DNA of 64,000 nt, taken from CAVSJJ01 sp963771015 (GTDB taxonomy: Bacteria > Actinomycetota > Actinomycetes > Actinomycetales > Dermatophilaceae). Where the stretch lies: contig CAVYRN010000004.1 of NCBI GenBank assembly GCA_963771015.1, positions 62,001 to 126,000 of the forward strand, written 5' to 3'. Made by a program: the position numbers and the translations under genes. This document shows positions 1-8,101 of the stretch, in pieces (positions within the stretch are counted from its first letter, which is position 1; every line of letters begins with the position of its first letter). The notes beneath the pieces were generated by a model, which made no database searches, was not told the DNA's origin, and saw only the letters and a list, made by a program, of their open reading frames with translations.

Positions 1-368
1 TACGTCGGTATGGAGGCCGCGCCGCGCACGAACGCGCCGCCATGGACCCAGACGATGACGGGGAGCGCCGACGCTGCCGGATCGGGCGTCCACACGCTGA
101 CGTTGAGATAGTCCTCCCCGGGCGCGACCGAGCTGGGGAGCAGGCGGTCCATCGGGGGCGGGTAGGGGCCCTGCAGCGCCGTCGGGCCGTGAACGGTCGC
201 ATCCCGGGGGGCCTGCCAGGCCGGGGCCCGGACGGGCGCGGCGAACCTCGCCCGTCCCACGGCCGGGGCGGCATACGGGATGCCGAGGAAGGCGGTCACG
301 CCAGGGGTCCGGGTCCCGCGGACCGGGCCGGCGGTGGTGCGGACGACGGGGTCGGGCGTGAGGTCCAT
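1..368 (-). CDS. Carboxylesterase type B family protein, N-terminal part (cut by the window edge)
   Basis: Reading leftward from an ATG at 368, the frame stays open to base 1 and gives about 122 residues. The N-terminus contains TTAGPVRGTRTPGVTAFLGIP, the usual opening of type B carboxylesterases (entry strand followed by FLGIPYA). Further on come EDYLNVSVWTP and VIVWVHGGAFVRG, the latter holding the oxyanion-hole HGG motif. The family hydrolyses carboxylic esters with a Ser-Glu-His triad; the nucleophile GESAG and the rest of the triad lie outside the window. One copy of the CGGCATAC octamer falls inside the gene. Substrate cannot be inferred. Confidence 0.85.
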   Translation of the reverse strand, partial: MDLTPDPVVRTTAGPVRGTRTPGVTAFLGIPYAAPAVGRARFAAPVRAPAWQAPRDATVHGPTALQGPYPPPMDRLLPSSVAPGEDYLNVSVWTPDPAASALPVIVWVHGGAFVRGAASIPT

Positions 369-430
369 GCCGGCATCCTGCCCGGCCGGGCCGGGCCGGC
401 GGAAGGGCGGCCGGTGCGTCTGGCGACCGC

Positions 431-1012
431 TCAGGACGGGTGCTGGCCCCGGGACACCTGCGGACGGGGCATGCGCCAGCGCCGCATCTGGAAGGCGCGC
501 ATGACGGCATACATGGCGCTGCCCCGGACGAGCTTGTCGGCCCCGAACTTGGTGATCAGGGCCTTGCGGATCCTGCGCCACATGAGCCAGCTGTCGATGA
601 CCGCGAGGATCATCAGGCCGTAGACGAGGACGAACACGAGGAGCACGGCCCAGCTCTGCCGCACGAAGGACAGGGCGAGGACGACGACCATGACCGGCAG
701 GAGGAACTCGCCGAGGCTCCACCGGGCGTCCACGGAGTCGCGGATGAAGCGGCGGACCGGGCCCTTGTCCCGCAACGGAAGGTGGGCGTCGTCGCCGGTG
801 ACCATCGCCTGTCGCTGCTTGGCGAAGGCCTCCTGCCGCTTGGACCGGTCCAGCTTCTTGGCGCGCTTGCGGTCGGTGACGACGAGCGGCTGCTTGCGGG
901 CGGCCTCCCGCTCCCGTCGCTTGGGCGTCGGCCGGTTCTTCGCCCCGTCCCGGTACGGGTGGGCGGCCTCGTCGGCCAGCTCGTCGTTGGTCGTCTTGTC
1001 GCGTCCGAACAC
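431..1012 (-). CDS. DUF3043 family integral membrane protein
   Basis: 193 residues. The N-terminal half is very basic and charged (KNRPTPKRREREAARKQP, then repeated KR and DRSKRQE stretches). Two hydrophobic segments follow at about residues 100-120 and 122-142, and the tail is again basic (MRRWRMPRP). This layout, including the RFIRDSVDARWSLGEFLLP motif before the first membrane segment, is that of actinobacterial DUF3043 proteins, whose function is unknown. It is divergent from the dipeptidase gene, with an 86-base gap between the starts. Confidence 0.85.
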   Translation of the reverse strand: MFGRDKTTNDELADEAAHPYRDGAKNRPTPKRREREAARKQPLVVTDRKRAKKLDRSKRQEAFAKQRQAMVTGDDAHLPLRDKGPVRRFIRDSVDARWSLGEFLLPVMVVVLALSFVRQSWAVLLVFVLVYGLMILAVIDSWLMWRRIRKALITKFGADKLVRGSAMYAVMRAFQMRRWRMPRPQVSRGQHPS

Positions 1013-1026
1013 GCCCTCAACTGTAT

Positions 1027-1053
1027 GCCGTCCGGCGGGCGGAGCCGGACGGC
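1027..1053. other. Perfect 10-bp inverted repeat in a divergent promoter region
   Basis: GCCGTCCGGC (1027-1036) and GCCGGACGGC (1044-1053) are perfect complements separated by 7 bases. The repeat lies between the starts of the DUF3043 gene and the dipeptidase gene, so it cannot be an ordinary 3' terminator for either. It could be an operator or a 5' leader hairpin. A GTATGCCG octamer (1023-1030) overlaps its left edge. Confidence 0.5.
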
Positions 1054-1098
1054 GTCCGCGGTGGGTGGTGGTCGGTGGGCGTTGAGTAGGGTGCGAGC

Positions 1099-2466
1099 GT
1101 GAGTGACGACCTGCTGACCCCCGACCAGATCTCAGCCCTCCGGGAGCGGGTGGCGGCCCTCATGCCGGGCGTGCGCACCGACCTCGAGGCGTTGACCCGC
1201 ATCCCCAGCATCTCCCTCGAGGCCTTCGACCAGGCCCGGGTCCTCCAGTCCGCCTACGCCGTCGCGGCCCTGCTCGGCGCCGAGGGGCTCGACGTCGAGG
1301 TCGTCACCGAGGGCGGCCGGCCCGCGGTCATCGGGCACCTCGACGGCCCGGTGGGCGCGCCGACGGTCATGCTCTACGCCCACCACGACGTCCAGCCGAC
1401 CGGTGACGAGGCCGAGTGGGACAGCCCGCCGTTCGAGCCGACCGAGCGGGACGGCCGGCTCTACGGCCGCGGCGCCGCCGACGACAAGGCCGGGGTCATG
1501 GCACACCTCGCCGCCCTGCGGGCCCACGCCGGGTCGCTTCCGGTCGGGGTCACCGTCTTCGTCGAGGGCGAGGAGGAGGTCGGGTCGGACTCGTTGCCGA
1601 CGATCCTGGAGCGGCACGGGGACAGGCTCGCTGCGGACGTCATCGTCCTCGCCGACTCGACGAACTGGGCGGTGGGGGAGCCGGCGCTGACGACGACCCT
1701 GCGTGGCCTGGTCCGGGCCGTCGTCACCGTCTCGACGCTGCGGCACTCGGTCCACTCGGGGATGTTCGGTGGGGCGGTCCCCGACGCCCTGACCGCGCTC
1801 ATCCGGGTCCTCGCCAGCCTCCACGACGACGACGGCAGCTGCGTCGTCGCGGGGCTGAAGGACGGTGTGGCGGCGGACCTCGACTACGACGAGGACCGGC
1901 TGCGGGCCGAGTCGAGCCTGCTCGACGGGGTGTCGCCGATCGGCTCGGGCTCGCTGCTGTCACGGCTGTGGACCAAGCCGTCGATGACGACGATCGGCAT
2001 CGACGCTCCGTCGGTGGCCACCTCGTCGAACACCCTGCTCGCGAGCGCCTCGGCCAAGGTGTCGATGCGGATCACCGCCGACGAGGACCCGATGCAGGCC
2101 TTCGCCCTCCTCGAGAGGCACCTGCGCCAGCACGTTCCCTGGGGCGCCCACATCGAGGTGCGGCTCGACGACCAGGGTGCCGGCTTCGCGGCACCCGCCC
2201 ATGGGCCGGTTCAGGACCAGGCCCGGGCCGCGTTCCGGGACGCCTGGGGCGTCGAGCCGGTCGACATCGGCGTCGGCGGGTCCATCCCGTTCGTCGCGGC
2301 GTTCGCCGAGCGGTTCCCCGAGGCGGCCATCCTCATCACCGGCGTCGAGGACCCGGACACCCGTGCGCACGGCGCCAACGAGTCACTCCACCTCGAGGAC
2401 TTCGAGCGCGCGTGTGTCGCCGAGGCGCTGCTCCTGGCGCGCATCGGCGCCATGCCGCGGGGCTGA
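1099..2466 (+). CDS. M20 family metallo-dipeptidase
   Basis: 455 residues from a GTG start. The M20 (ArgE/DapE/CPG2-like) dizinc peptidase motifs are all present: YAHHDVQP (metal His95 and Asp97), GRGAADDKAG (bridging Asp near 128), EGEEEVGS (catalytic and metal Glu near 158-160), an Asp in VLADSTN, and a C-terminal AHGANESLH carrying the last metal His. The dimerisation lid domain is the RHSVHSGMFGG region. Such enzymes hydrolyse dipeptides or related amides in the cytosol. It is monocistronic and convergent with nadA, with a 20-base gap between the stops. Confidence 0.92.
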   Translation: MSDDLLTPDQISALRERVAALMPGVRTDLEALTRIPSISLEAFDQARVLQSAYAVAALLGAEGLDVEVVTEGGRPAVIGHLDGPVGAPTVMLYAHHDVQPTGDEAEWDSPPFEPTERDGRLYGRGAADDKAGVMAHLAALRAHAGSLPVGVTVFVEGEEEVGSDSLPTILERHGDRLAADVIVLADSTNWAVGEPALTTTLRGLVRAVVTVSTLRHSVHSGMFGGAVPDALTALIRVLASLHDDDGSCVVAGLKDGVAADLDYDEDRLRAESSLLDGVSPIGSGSLLSRLWTKPSMTTIGIDAPSVATSSNTLLASASAKVSMRITADEDPMQAFALLERHLRQHVPWGAHIEVRLDDQGAGFAAPAHGPVQDQARAAFRDAWGVEPVDIGVGGSIPFVAAFAERFPEAAILITGVEDPDTRAHGANESLHLEDFERACVAEALLLARIGAMPRG

Positions 2467-2486
2467 GGCGCCCGGCCGGGTGGACG

Positions 2487-3677
2487 TCAGTCCTTGGCGC
2501 TCTCGCCGGGGAGGGCCAGCATCTGGTCCAGCGCCACCTTGGCCCAGCGGGCGACCTCGGGGTCGACGGTGATGACGTTGGGGACCCGGCCCTCGACGAG
2601 GGACTCCAATGCCCAGACCAGATGCGGCAGGTCGATCCGGTTCATCGTGGAGCAGTAGCAGACGTGCTCCTCGAGAAAGACGATCCGCTGCTCGGGGAAC
2701 CGCTCCGCCAGGCGCTTGACGAGGTTGAGCTCGGTGCCGACGGCCCAGGCGGTGCCGTCCGGGGCGGCCGAGATCGCCGCGATGATCTTCTCGGTCGAGC
2801 CGACCTCGTCGGCCATCTCGACGACCTCGTACTGGCACTCCGGGTGGACGATGACCCGCACCTCGGGGATCGCGCGCCGCGCCGCCTCGACGGCCCCGGT
2901 CGTGAAGCGTCCGTGGACCGAGCAGTGTCCGCGCCAGAGGATCATCGTGGCGCCCTGGAGCTGCTCGGCGGTGAGGCCGCCGTTCGGCCTGTGCGGGTCG
3001 AAGACGACGCAGTCCTCGAGGGCGCCGTCGAGGTCGCGGACGTAGGTGTTGCGGCCGAGGTGCTGGTCGGGGAGGAAGAGGACCTTGCCGCCCTCGCCCG
3101 TCTGGTCCAGGGCCCACCGCAGGGCGGTCCTGGCGTTGGACGACGTGCACACCGTCCCGCCGTGTCGCCCGGTGAACGCCTTGATGGCGGCCGAGGAGTT
3201 CATGTACGTCACCGGGACGGTCGACTCGGCCACGCCCGCCTCGGTGAGGACCTCCCAGGCCTCCTCGACCTGGGCGATGGCAGCCATGTCGGCCATCGAG
3301 CACCCGGCCGCGAGGTCGGGCAGGACGACCTGCTGGGCGGGCGCGGTGAGGATGTCGGCCGACTCAGCCATGAAGTGGACGCCGCAGAAGACGATGTAGG
3401 GCGCCTCCGGGCGGGCCGCGGCCTCGCGAGCGAGCTTGAACGAGTCGCCCGTCGTGTCGGCGAAGGCGATGACCTCGTCGCGTTGGTAGTGGTGGCCGAG
3501 GATGAAGACCTGGTCGCCGAGCGCGGCCTTGGCCCGGTGGGCCCGGGCGACGAGCGAGGGGTCGGAGGGAGCGGGCAGGTCACCGGGGCATTCGACGCCG
3601 CGCTCGGTCCGCAGCTCTGCGTCGTGCCCGAGCAGCAGCAGGGGCAGGGGAGTGTTGGCCGGCGTCGTCGTGCTCAC
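2487..3677 (-). CDS. nadA: Quinolinate synthase NadA
   Basis: 396 residues from a GTG start. NadA condenses iminoaspartate with dihydroxyacetone phosphate to quinolinate in NAD synthesis, using a [4Fe-4S] cluster. The three cluster-cysteine regions are seen: FCGVHFMAE (Cys98), TVCTSSNA (Cys177) and HVCYCSTMNRID (Cys340 or 342). The substrate motifs GHHYQRDEV and HPEC are also present. The length is slightly above average because of an N-terminal extension of about 40 residues. nadB and nadC are not adjacent. A GTATGCCG octamer lies just upstream (3688-3695). Confidence 0.96.
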   Translation of the reverse strand: MSTTTPANTPLPLLLLGHDAELRTERGVECPGDLPAPSDPSLVARAHRAKAALGDQVFILGHHYQRDEVIAFADTTGDSFKLAREAAARPEAPYIVFCGVHFMAESADILTAPAQQVVLPDLAAGCSMADMAAIAQVEEAWEVLTEAGVAESTVPVTYMNSSAAIKAFTGRHGGTVCTSSNARTALRWALDQTGEGGKVLFLPDQHLGRNTYVRDLDGALEDCVVFDPHRPNGGLTAEQLQGATMILWRGHCSVHGRFTTGAVEAARRAIPEVRVIVHPECQYEVVEMADEVGSTEKIIAAISAAPDGTAWAVGTELNLVKRLAERFPEQRIVFLEEHVCYCSTMNRIDLPHLVWALESLVEGRVPNVITVDPEVARWAKVALDQMLALPGESAKD

Positions 3678-3734
3678 GACGGTGATGGTATGCCGTGTGC
3701 CGTGGCGAGCGTCGGCTCCTCCCGCCCTCGAGGG

Positions 3735-4232
3735 TCACACGAGGTGGCGCGGGTCCCCGTCGTAGACCTCGCCGAGGGTGGCCTCCACCCGACGCAGCCG
3801 TTCCTCGTACGCGCTCACGATCTGCATCCGCACCCGGATCTGCTCGTGCTCCCGGCGGATCTCGTCGATGAGGCGGCGGGCCTCGGCCTCCGCCTCGGTG
3901 TCGGACACGAGAACCCCGTCGGCCATCCGCTCCTCCAACGCCCCCAGCCGCTGCTCGATGGCGCCGACCTGGTGGCCCTGGCGGCCGTGCTCGAGGGCCC
4001 GCAGGTTCGAGGCCTTCTCGAACGGCACGAACCGCTGTCTGAAGTCCTCGAGTCGGTCGCGCTGGCGGTCCAGCCGCTCCCGGTGAGCCTCGACGCGTGC
4101 GGTCAGCCGCCCGATCTCCCGCTGCTGCGCCGCCACGGTGGCGCCGAGGTCCTGGATCCTGCTCGCCAGGGGCACGACCCGGACGAGCCCGCGGCGGGCA
4201 CGGCTCGCGAGCGAGGCAGCGGGCTGAGTCAT
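3735..4232 (-). CDS. Predicted coiled-coil protein of unknown function
   Basis: 165 residues, almost entirely helical and charged. Heptad-like Leu/Ile/Val spacing runs through residues 30-60 (QQREIGRLTARVEAHRERLD) and again through 95-150. No signal peptide or membrane segment is seen. It is directly upstream of nadA on the same strand (57-base gap) and starts 10 bases after the stop of the GT29-like gene, so it is probably co-transcribed with that gene. A scaffold or partner role for the glycosyltransferase is only an inference from position. Confidence 0.7.
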   Translation of the reverse strand: MTQPAASLASRARRGLVRVVPLASRIQDLGATVAAQQREIGRLTARVEAHRERLDRQRDRLEDFRQRFVPFEKASNLRALEHGRQGHQVGAIEQRLGALEERMADGVLVSDTEAEAEARRLIDEIRREHEQIRVRMQIVSAYEERLRRVEATLGEVYDGDPRHLV

Positions 4233-4242
4233 GTCGTCCTCC

Positions 4243-4938
4243 TCACGGCAGGTACCGGACGCTGCCGTCGTCGATCCACGAGCGCAGCAGGCTCGCCTCG
4301 AGGTCGAGGCGGTGCTGCCAGTTCACCTTGGTGTGTCCCCCCGAATGGTGCGACCACGACGTCTGCCCGGCATCCTCGAGGAAGGAGAACCCGGTGACGA
4401 CGAGGTCGGCGTCGGGGAACATCTCGCGTGCCATGACGATGCCCGTCGTCCCGGTTGTCGGGATGAGCGACCCGGGGGTCGCCTCCGGGTCCAGGGCTCG
4501 GACGGTGCGCGCCTTGATGACCCCGTTGGGCAGGGGCATGGCGCCCAGGTCGGCGGGCCAGAACGGTGGGTCGAGGGTCAGCCCGACCCCGTCGTCGGGA
4601 CGGTACTGGACGAACCCGGCCTGGGGGACGAGGTAGGCCCGGCGTCGGTAGTCCTTGAGCGCCCAGCGCGTGAGCTGGGTGCTCCGGGAGAGCAGCACCA
4701 CATGGCACTGGGTGCCGACCGTCGGCGGGTCCTCGGGGTCGTCGAGAACCATGGCGTTGGCCCGGATGACGAGGTCGGCGGAGTCGATCTCCGCGGCCCG
4801 TCCGGCGTCGGGCGGCAGGGGCGCGTTGCCGACGACGGCGACCCTGCGGACCGGCACGTGCGCGGCATACGCGAGCAGGTAGGCGCGGATGTGCTCCCAC
4901 TGCTCCTCCCGCGAGCGGCGCAGCTGGTCCTGGAGCAC
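4243..4938 (-). CDS. GT29 (sialyltransferase)-like glycosyltransferase domain protein
   Basis: 231 residues from GTG 4938; the frame stays open upstream, but residues before this point do not resemble the domain. The domain reads VAVVGNAPLPP ... DSADLVIRANAM (sialylmotif-L-like: G-N-[AG]-P with R-x-N), then PTTGTTGIVMA (S-like motif) and GFSFLE followed by a His-rich end (SWSHHSGGHTKVNWQH). These are features of bacterial GT29-type domains. The donor and acceptor sugars are unknown. It pairs with the downstream coiled-coil gene and is divergent from glycerate kinase. Confidence 0.7.
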   Translation of the reverse strand: MLQDQLRRSREEQWEHIRAYLLAYAAHVPVRRVAVVGNAPLPPDAGRAAEIDSADLVIRANAMVLDDPEDPPTVGTQCHVVLLSRSTQLTRWALKDYRRRAYLVPQAGFVQYRPDDGVGLTLDPPFWPADLGAMPLPNGVIKARTVRALDPEATPGSLIPTTGTTGIVMAREMFPDADLVVTGFSFLEDAGQTSWSHHSGGHTKVNWQHRLDLEASLLRSWIDDGSVRYLP

Positions 4939-5005
4939 GGGCTCATCGTGCCACGCGGGAGCCCGGGGATCGCCCGTCACGCGCCGCGCCGGTAGCCTCC
5001 GACCT

Positions 5006-6169
5006 GTGCGTGTCCTCATCGCCCCGGACTGCTTCACCGGCACCCTGACCGCGACCCAGGCGGCCGAGGCGATGGCGAAGGGATGGCGCACGACCGCTCC
5101 GGACGACGCGCTCTCGGTCGTCCCGCTCTCCGACGGCGGCCCGGGCTTCCTCGATGTCCTCCAGAGCTCGCTGGTCACCGAGACGGTCGCCGTCACGGTC
5201 AGCGACCCGCTGGGCCGGGATGTGCCGGCGGCCGTGCTGCTGACCGACCGGGGCGGGGTACGCACCGCCTACATCGAGTCCGCGCAGGCGAGCGGGCTGC
5301 ACCTGCTCGAGGCCGACGAGCGCAACCCCGCCCTCACCAGTACCTGGGGCGTCGGCCAGCTCCTCGACGCGGCCGTGAGCGAGGGGGCCCAACGGGTCGT
5401 CGTCGGCCTCGGCGGCAGCGGGACGAACGACGGGGGAGCCGGCCTGCTCGCCGCCCTCGGCGCCGGCCCCGTGGACGTCCTCGCCCGGGGTGGCCTCGCG
5501 CTCGCCGGCGTGGGCGAGGCGGACCTGCTCGACCTGGCGCAGGTCCGGCTGCGGCTCGCCGACGTCGACATCGTCGTTGCGACCGACGTCGACAACCCGC
5601 TCCTCGGGCTCGACGGAGCCAGTGCCGTCTACGGACCGCAGAAGGGGGCCAGCCCCCAGCTGGCCCAGGAGCTGGAGTGGGCGCTGGGCCGGTTCGCCGA
5701 CGTCGTGGGGCGTCTCTCGCCCGGCGGTCGCGACCTGTTCACCGGCGTGGCCCGGCGCCTCGACCGCGAGCCGGGTGCCGGAGCCGGCGGTGGCCTGGGC
5801 TTCGGGCTGCTCGTCCTCGGCGGACGCCGGGTGAGCGGGGTCGAGGAGGTGCTGCGGGCCGTCGGCTTCGGCGACCGGCTGGGGAGCAGCGACCTCGTCC
5901 TCACCGGAGAGGGCTCGCTGGACTGGCAGAGCCTGCACGGCAAGGCGGTCGCCGGCGTGGCCGCGGCGGCGCTCGAGCACGGCGTCCCGGCCGTCGTCGT
6001 CGCCGGACAGGTCTTCCTCGGCCGCCGGGAGACCATGAGCCTCGGCCTGTCCGGGTGCTATGCCGTGGCCGAGACCCCCGAGCAGGTCGAGGCGGCGATG
6101 GCCGACCCCGTCGGCACCCTCACCGAGCGGGTGGCTCGGGTGGCGCGCACCTGGTCGCCGCCGCGGTGA
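5006..6169 (+). CDS. glxK: Glycerate kinase
   Basis: 387 residues from GTG 5006, where the family N-terminus begins (VRVLIAPDCFTGTLTATQAAEAM). The motifs include SDGGPGF, VVVGLGGSGTNDGGAG (nucleotide or substrate loop) and TGEGSLDWQSLHGKAV. The family phosphorylates D-glycerate with ATP, feeding glycolysis or serine metabolism. The order glycerate kinase, erpA, PfkB kinase, then cytochrome oxidase matches Rv2205c, Rv2204c, Rv2202c and Rv2200c of M. tuberculosis as I remember it. A terminator-like hairpin follows the stop. Confidence 0.92.
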   Translation: MRVLIAPDCFTGTLTATQAAEAMAKGWRTTAPDDALSVVPLSDGGPGFLDVLQSSLVTETVAVTVSDPLGRDVPAAVLLTDRGGVRTAYIESAQASGLHLLEADERNPALTSTWGVGQLLDAAVSEGAQRVVVGLGGSGTNDGGAGLLAALGAGPVDVLARGGLALAGVGEADLLDLAQVRLRLADVDIVVATDVDNPLLGLDGASAVYGPQKGASPQLAQELEWALGRFADVVGRLSPGGRDLFTGVARRLDREPGAGAGGGLGFGLLVLGGRRVSGVEEVLRAVGFGDRLGSSDLVLTGEGSLDWQSLHGKAVAGVAAAALEHGVPAVVVAGQVFLGRRETMSLGLSGCYAVAETPEQVEAAMADPVGTLTERVARVARTWSPPR

Positions 6170-6170
6170 G

Positions 6171-6198
6171 CCGGCCGGGGACCGCCCCGCCCGGCCGG
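6171..6198 (+). terminator. GC-rich hairpin after glycerate kinase
   Basis: CCGGCCGGG (6171-6179) pairs perfectly with CCCGGCCGG (6190-6198) around a 10-base loop, starting 2 bases after the stop. There is no T-run, as is common for actinobacterial terminator candidates. Termination is inferred from position. Confidence 0.5.
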
Positions 6199-6360
6199 TG
6201 CAGGGCGCGGCGGGCGCGCCGGACCGGGGGAGGCCTCGGCGCGGCCGGGCCCGGGACGTAGGATGGCCTAACTCGGGAACATGTCCGACTCGCCAGGAGT
6301 TGGACCCGAGAGCGGCCCACACCGGGCCCACCGACGAGACCATCTCGAGGAGTCAGCACG

Positions 6361-6738
6361 ATGAGCGAGCAGCTCGACACGCAGGTCAGCATCGACGAGG
6401 CGACCACCGCCACGCACGGGGTCATCCTCACCGACGTCGCCGCCCGCAAGATCCGCTCGCTGCTGGAGCAGGAGGGGCGGGACGACCTCCGGCTTCGCAT
6501 CGGCGTCCAGCCGGGCGGATGCTCGGGCCTGATCTACCAGCTCTACTTCGACGAGCGCACCCTCGACGGTGACCTCGTCCGAGACTTCGACGGTGTCGAG
6601 GTCGTCGTCGACCGGATGTCCAGCCCGTACCTCGAGGGCGCCTCGGTCGACTTCTCCGACACCATCGACAAGCAGGGCTTCACCATCGACAACCCCAACG
6701 CCCAGCAGTCCTGCGCCTGCGGGGATTCCTTCAGCTGA
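6361..6738 (+). CDS. erpA: Iron-sulfur cluster insertion protein ErpA (HesB/IscA family)
   Basis: 125 residues with a GAGGAG ribosome site ahead of ATG. A-type carrier proteins receive [Fe-S] clusters and hand them to target enzymes. The three invariant cysteines are present: Cys54 in GGCSGLIYQ, and Cys118 and Cys120 in the C-terminal SCACGDSF. The length and the acidic N-terminal extension are typical of actinobacterial ErpA. A TAGGAT -10-like box lies at 6259-6264, about 97 bases upstream. The next kinase gene is 360 bases away, so erpA is probably transcribed alone. Confidence 0.95.
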   Translation: MSEQLDTQVSIDEATTATHGVILTDVAARKIRSLLEQEGRDDLRLRIGVQPGGCSGLIYQLYFDERTLDGDLVRDFDGVEVVVDRMSSPYLEGASVDFSDTIDKQGFTIDNPNAQQSCACGDSFS

Positions 6739-6751
6739 CGCCGCTGCCGGG

Positions 6752-6946
6752 TCAGGCGCCGTAGCCGGCGATCCCGTCGACGAGGCCGAAGGCCCCGTCG
6801 GGAACGGCGATGTCACGGTGGGGGAAGGCCGGCAGCCGCGCCGGGTGGACGTCGAGGCGGACCTCGGCGCAGTCCAGGACGAGGTCGTGCAGCGTGCCGT
6901 TGTCGAGGCCCTCAAGAGGGCCGACGGCGAGAGGTTCGGCGGTCAT
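6752..6946 (-). CDS. Possible small protein, 64 residues
   Basis: An ATG at 6946 opens a 64-codon frame: start MTAEPLAVGPLEG, centre DLVLDCAEVRLDVHPARLP, end VDGIAGYGA. Codon use is actinobacterial (third-position GC), and without this gene the gap between erpA and the PfkB kinase would be unusually long. I do not recognise a family. It is convergent with erpA (stops 13 bases apart) and divergent from the kinase gene. Reality as a gene is moderately likely. Confidence 0.45.
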   Translation of the reverse strand: MTAEPLAVGPLEGLDNGTLHDLVLDCAEVRLDVHPARLPAFPHRDIAVPDGAFGLVDGIAGYGA

Positions 6947-7097
6947 GGTCGCCACGCTAGGTCCGTTGGCCCTCGGGACACGCCGGTACCCCGGGGTAAC
7001 ACTCGCCGGTAGCACCGGCGGACCCGTCCACGCGCGTTTCGGCGCCCCCGGCCCCCGTGGAGGTCGTCCGCCGGAGGAATGCGGGTAGGTTTCCACC

Positions 7098-8081
7098 GTG
7101 CGCATCGCAGTCACCGGCTCCATCGCCACCGACCACCTCATGACCTTCCGCGGCCGGTTCGCCGACTCTCTCGTCGTCGAGCAGCTCGACAAGATCTCGG
7201 TCTCCTTCCTCGCCGAGACGCTCGAGATCCGCCGGGGCGGCATCGCACCCAACGTCTGTTTCGGCATGGCCGCCCTCGGCCAGCGGCCCTTCCTCGTGGG
7301 TGCGGCGGGGGAGGACTTCGAGGACTACCGGAGCTGGCTGACCCGGCACGGCGTCAACTGCGACCACGTCCACATCTCCGAGACCAAGCACACCGCGCGG
7401 TTCGTCTGCACGACCGACGACGACATGGCCCAGATGGCCACCTTCTATGCCGGGGCCATGGCCGAGGCGCGGATGATCGAGCTCGGTCCGGTGGCCGGCG
7501 AGGACGGCCTGGACTACGTCCTCATCGGGGCCAACGACCCCGATGCCATGCTCCGGCATACCGAGGAATGCCGTGCGCGCGGCTTCAAGTTCATCGCCGA
7601 CCCCTCTCAGCAGCTCGCCTTCGCCGACGGCCCGTTCATCCGCCAGCTCATCGACGGAGCCGAGTACCTCTTCACCAACGAGTACGAGTCGCACCTCACC
7701 GAGGCCAAGACCGGCTGGACCGCCACCGACATCGCCGAGCGGGTGACCACCCGGGTCATCACCAAGGGCAAGGACGGCGCGGTCATCCTCACCCGTGGCG
7801 CCGAGCCGATCCACGTGCCCGTCGCGGGCGTGGTCGAGCAGGTCGACCCGACCGGAGTCGGCGACGCCTTCCGGGCCGGGTTCCTCACCGGCCTGGTCGC
7901 CGGGCTCGACCACGAACGGTGCGCCCAGGTCGGCTCGGTCCTCGCCGCCTACGTTCTCGAGACCGTCGGCACCCAGGAGTACCACCTGACCCAGACCGGG
8001 TTCCTCGACCGGGTGGCCGAGGCGTACGGCGACGGCGCCGCCGCCGACATCGGCCCGCACATCCGCTGCGGCACCGTCTGA
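7098..8081 (+). CDS. PfkB family carbohydrate/nucleoside kinase (CbhK/AdoK type)
   Basis: 327 residues from GTG. PfkB signatures: the N-terminal GSIATDHL, RRGGIAPNVCFGMAALG (signature 1 region) and DPTGVGDAFRAGFLTGL (signature 2, anion hole and catalytic Asp). Its position between erpA and the ctaC region matches Rv2202c of M. tuberculosis, which is an adenosine kinase; this is synteny recalled from memory. Adenosine kinase is therefore the leading guess, but sugar specificity cannot be excluded from sequence. Stop 8081 is 20 bases before aat, so the two may be co-transcribed. Confidence 0.88.
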   Translation: MRIAVTGSIATDHLMTFRGRFADSLVVEQLDKISVSFLAETLEIRRGGIAPNVCFGMAALGQRPFLVGAAGEDFEDYRSWLTRHGVNCDHVHISETKHTARFVCTTDDDMAQMATFYAGAMAEARMIELGPVAGEDGLDYVLIGANDPDAMLRHTEECRARGFKFIADPSQQLAFADGPFIRQLIDGAEYLFTNEYESHLTEAKTGWTATDIAERVTTRVITKGKDGAVILTRGAEPIHVPVAGVVEQVDPTGVGDAFRAGFLTGLVAGLDHERCAQVGSVLAAYVLETVGTQEYHLTQTGFLDRVAEAYGDGAAADIGPHIRCGTV

Positions 8082-8101
8082 CCGCTTCCACCCCCACGCC
8101 C

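Noticed and set aside
1416..4397. A 993-codon plus-strand open frame across the dipeptidase and nadA
   Set aside because: Low-complexity Arg/Gly/Pro translation overlapping two clear genes in other frames; no start signal or family resemblance.
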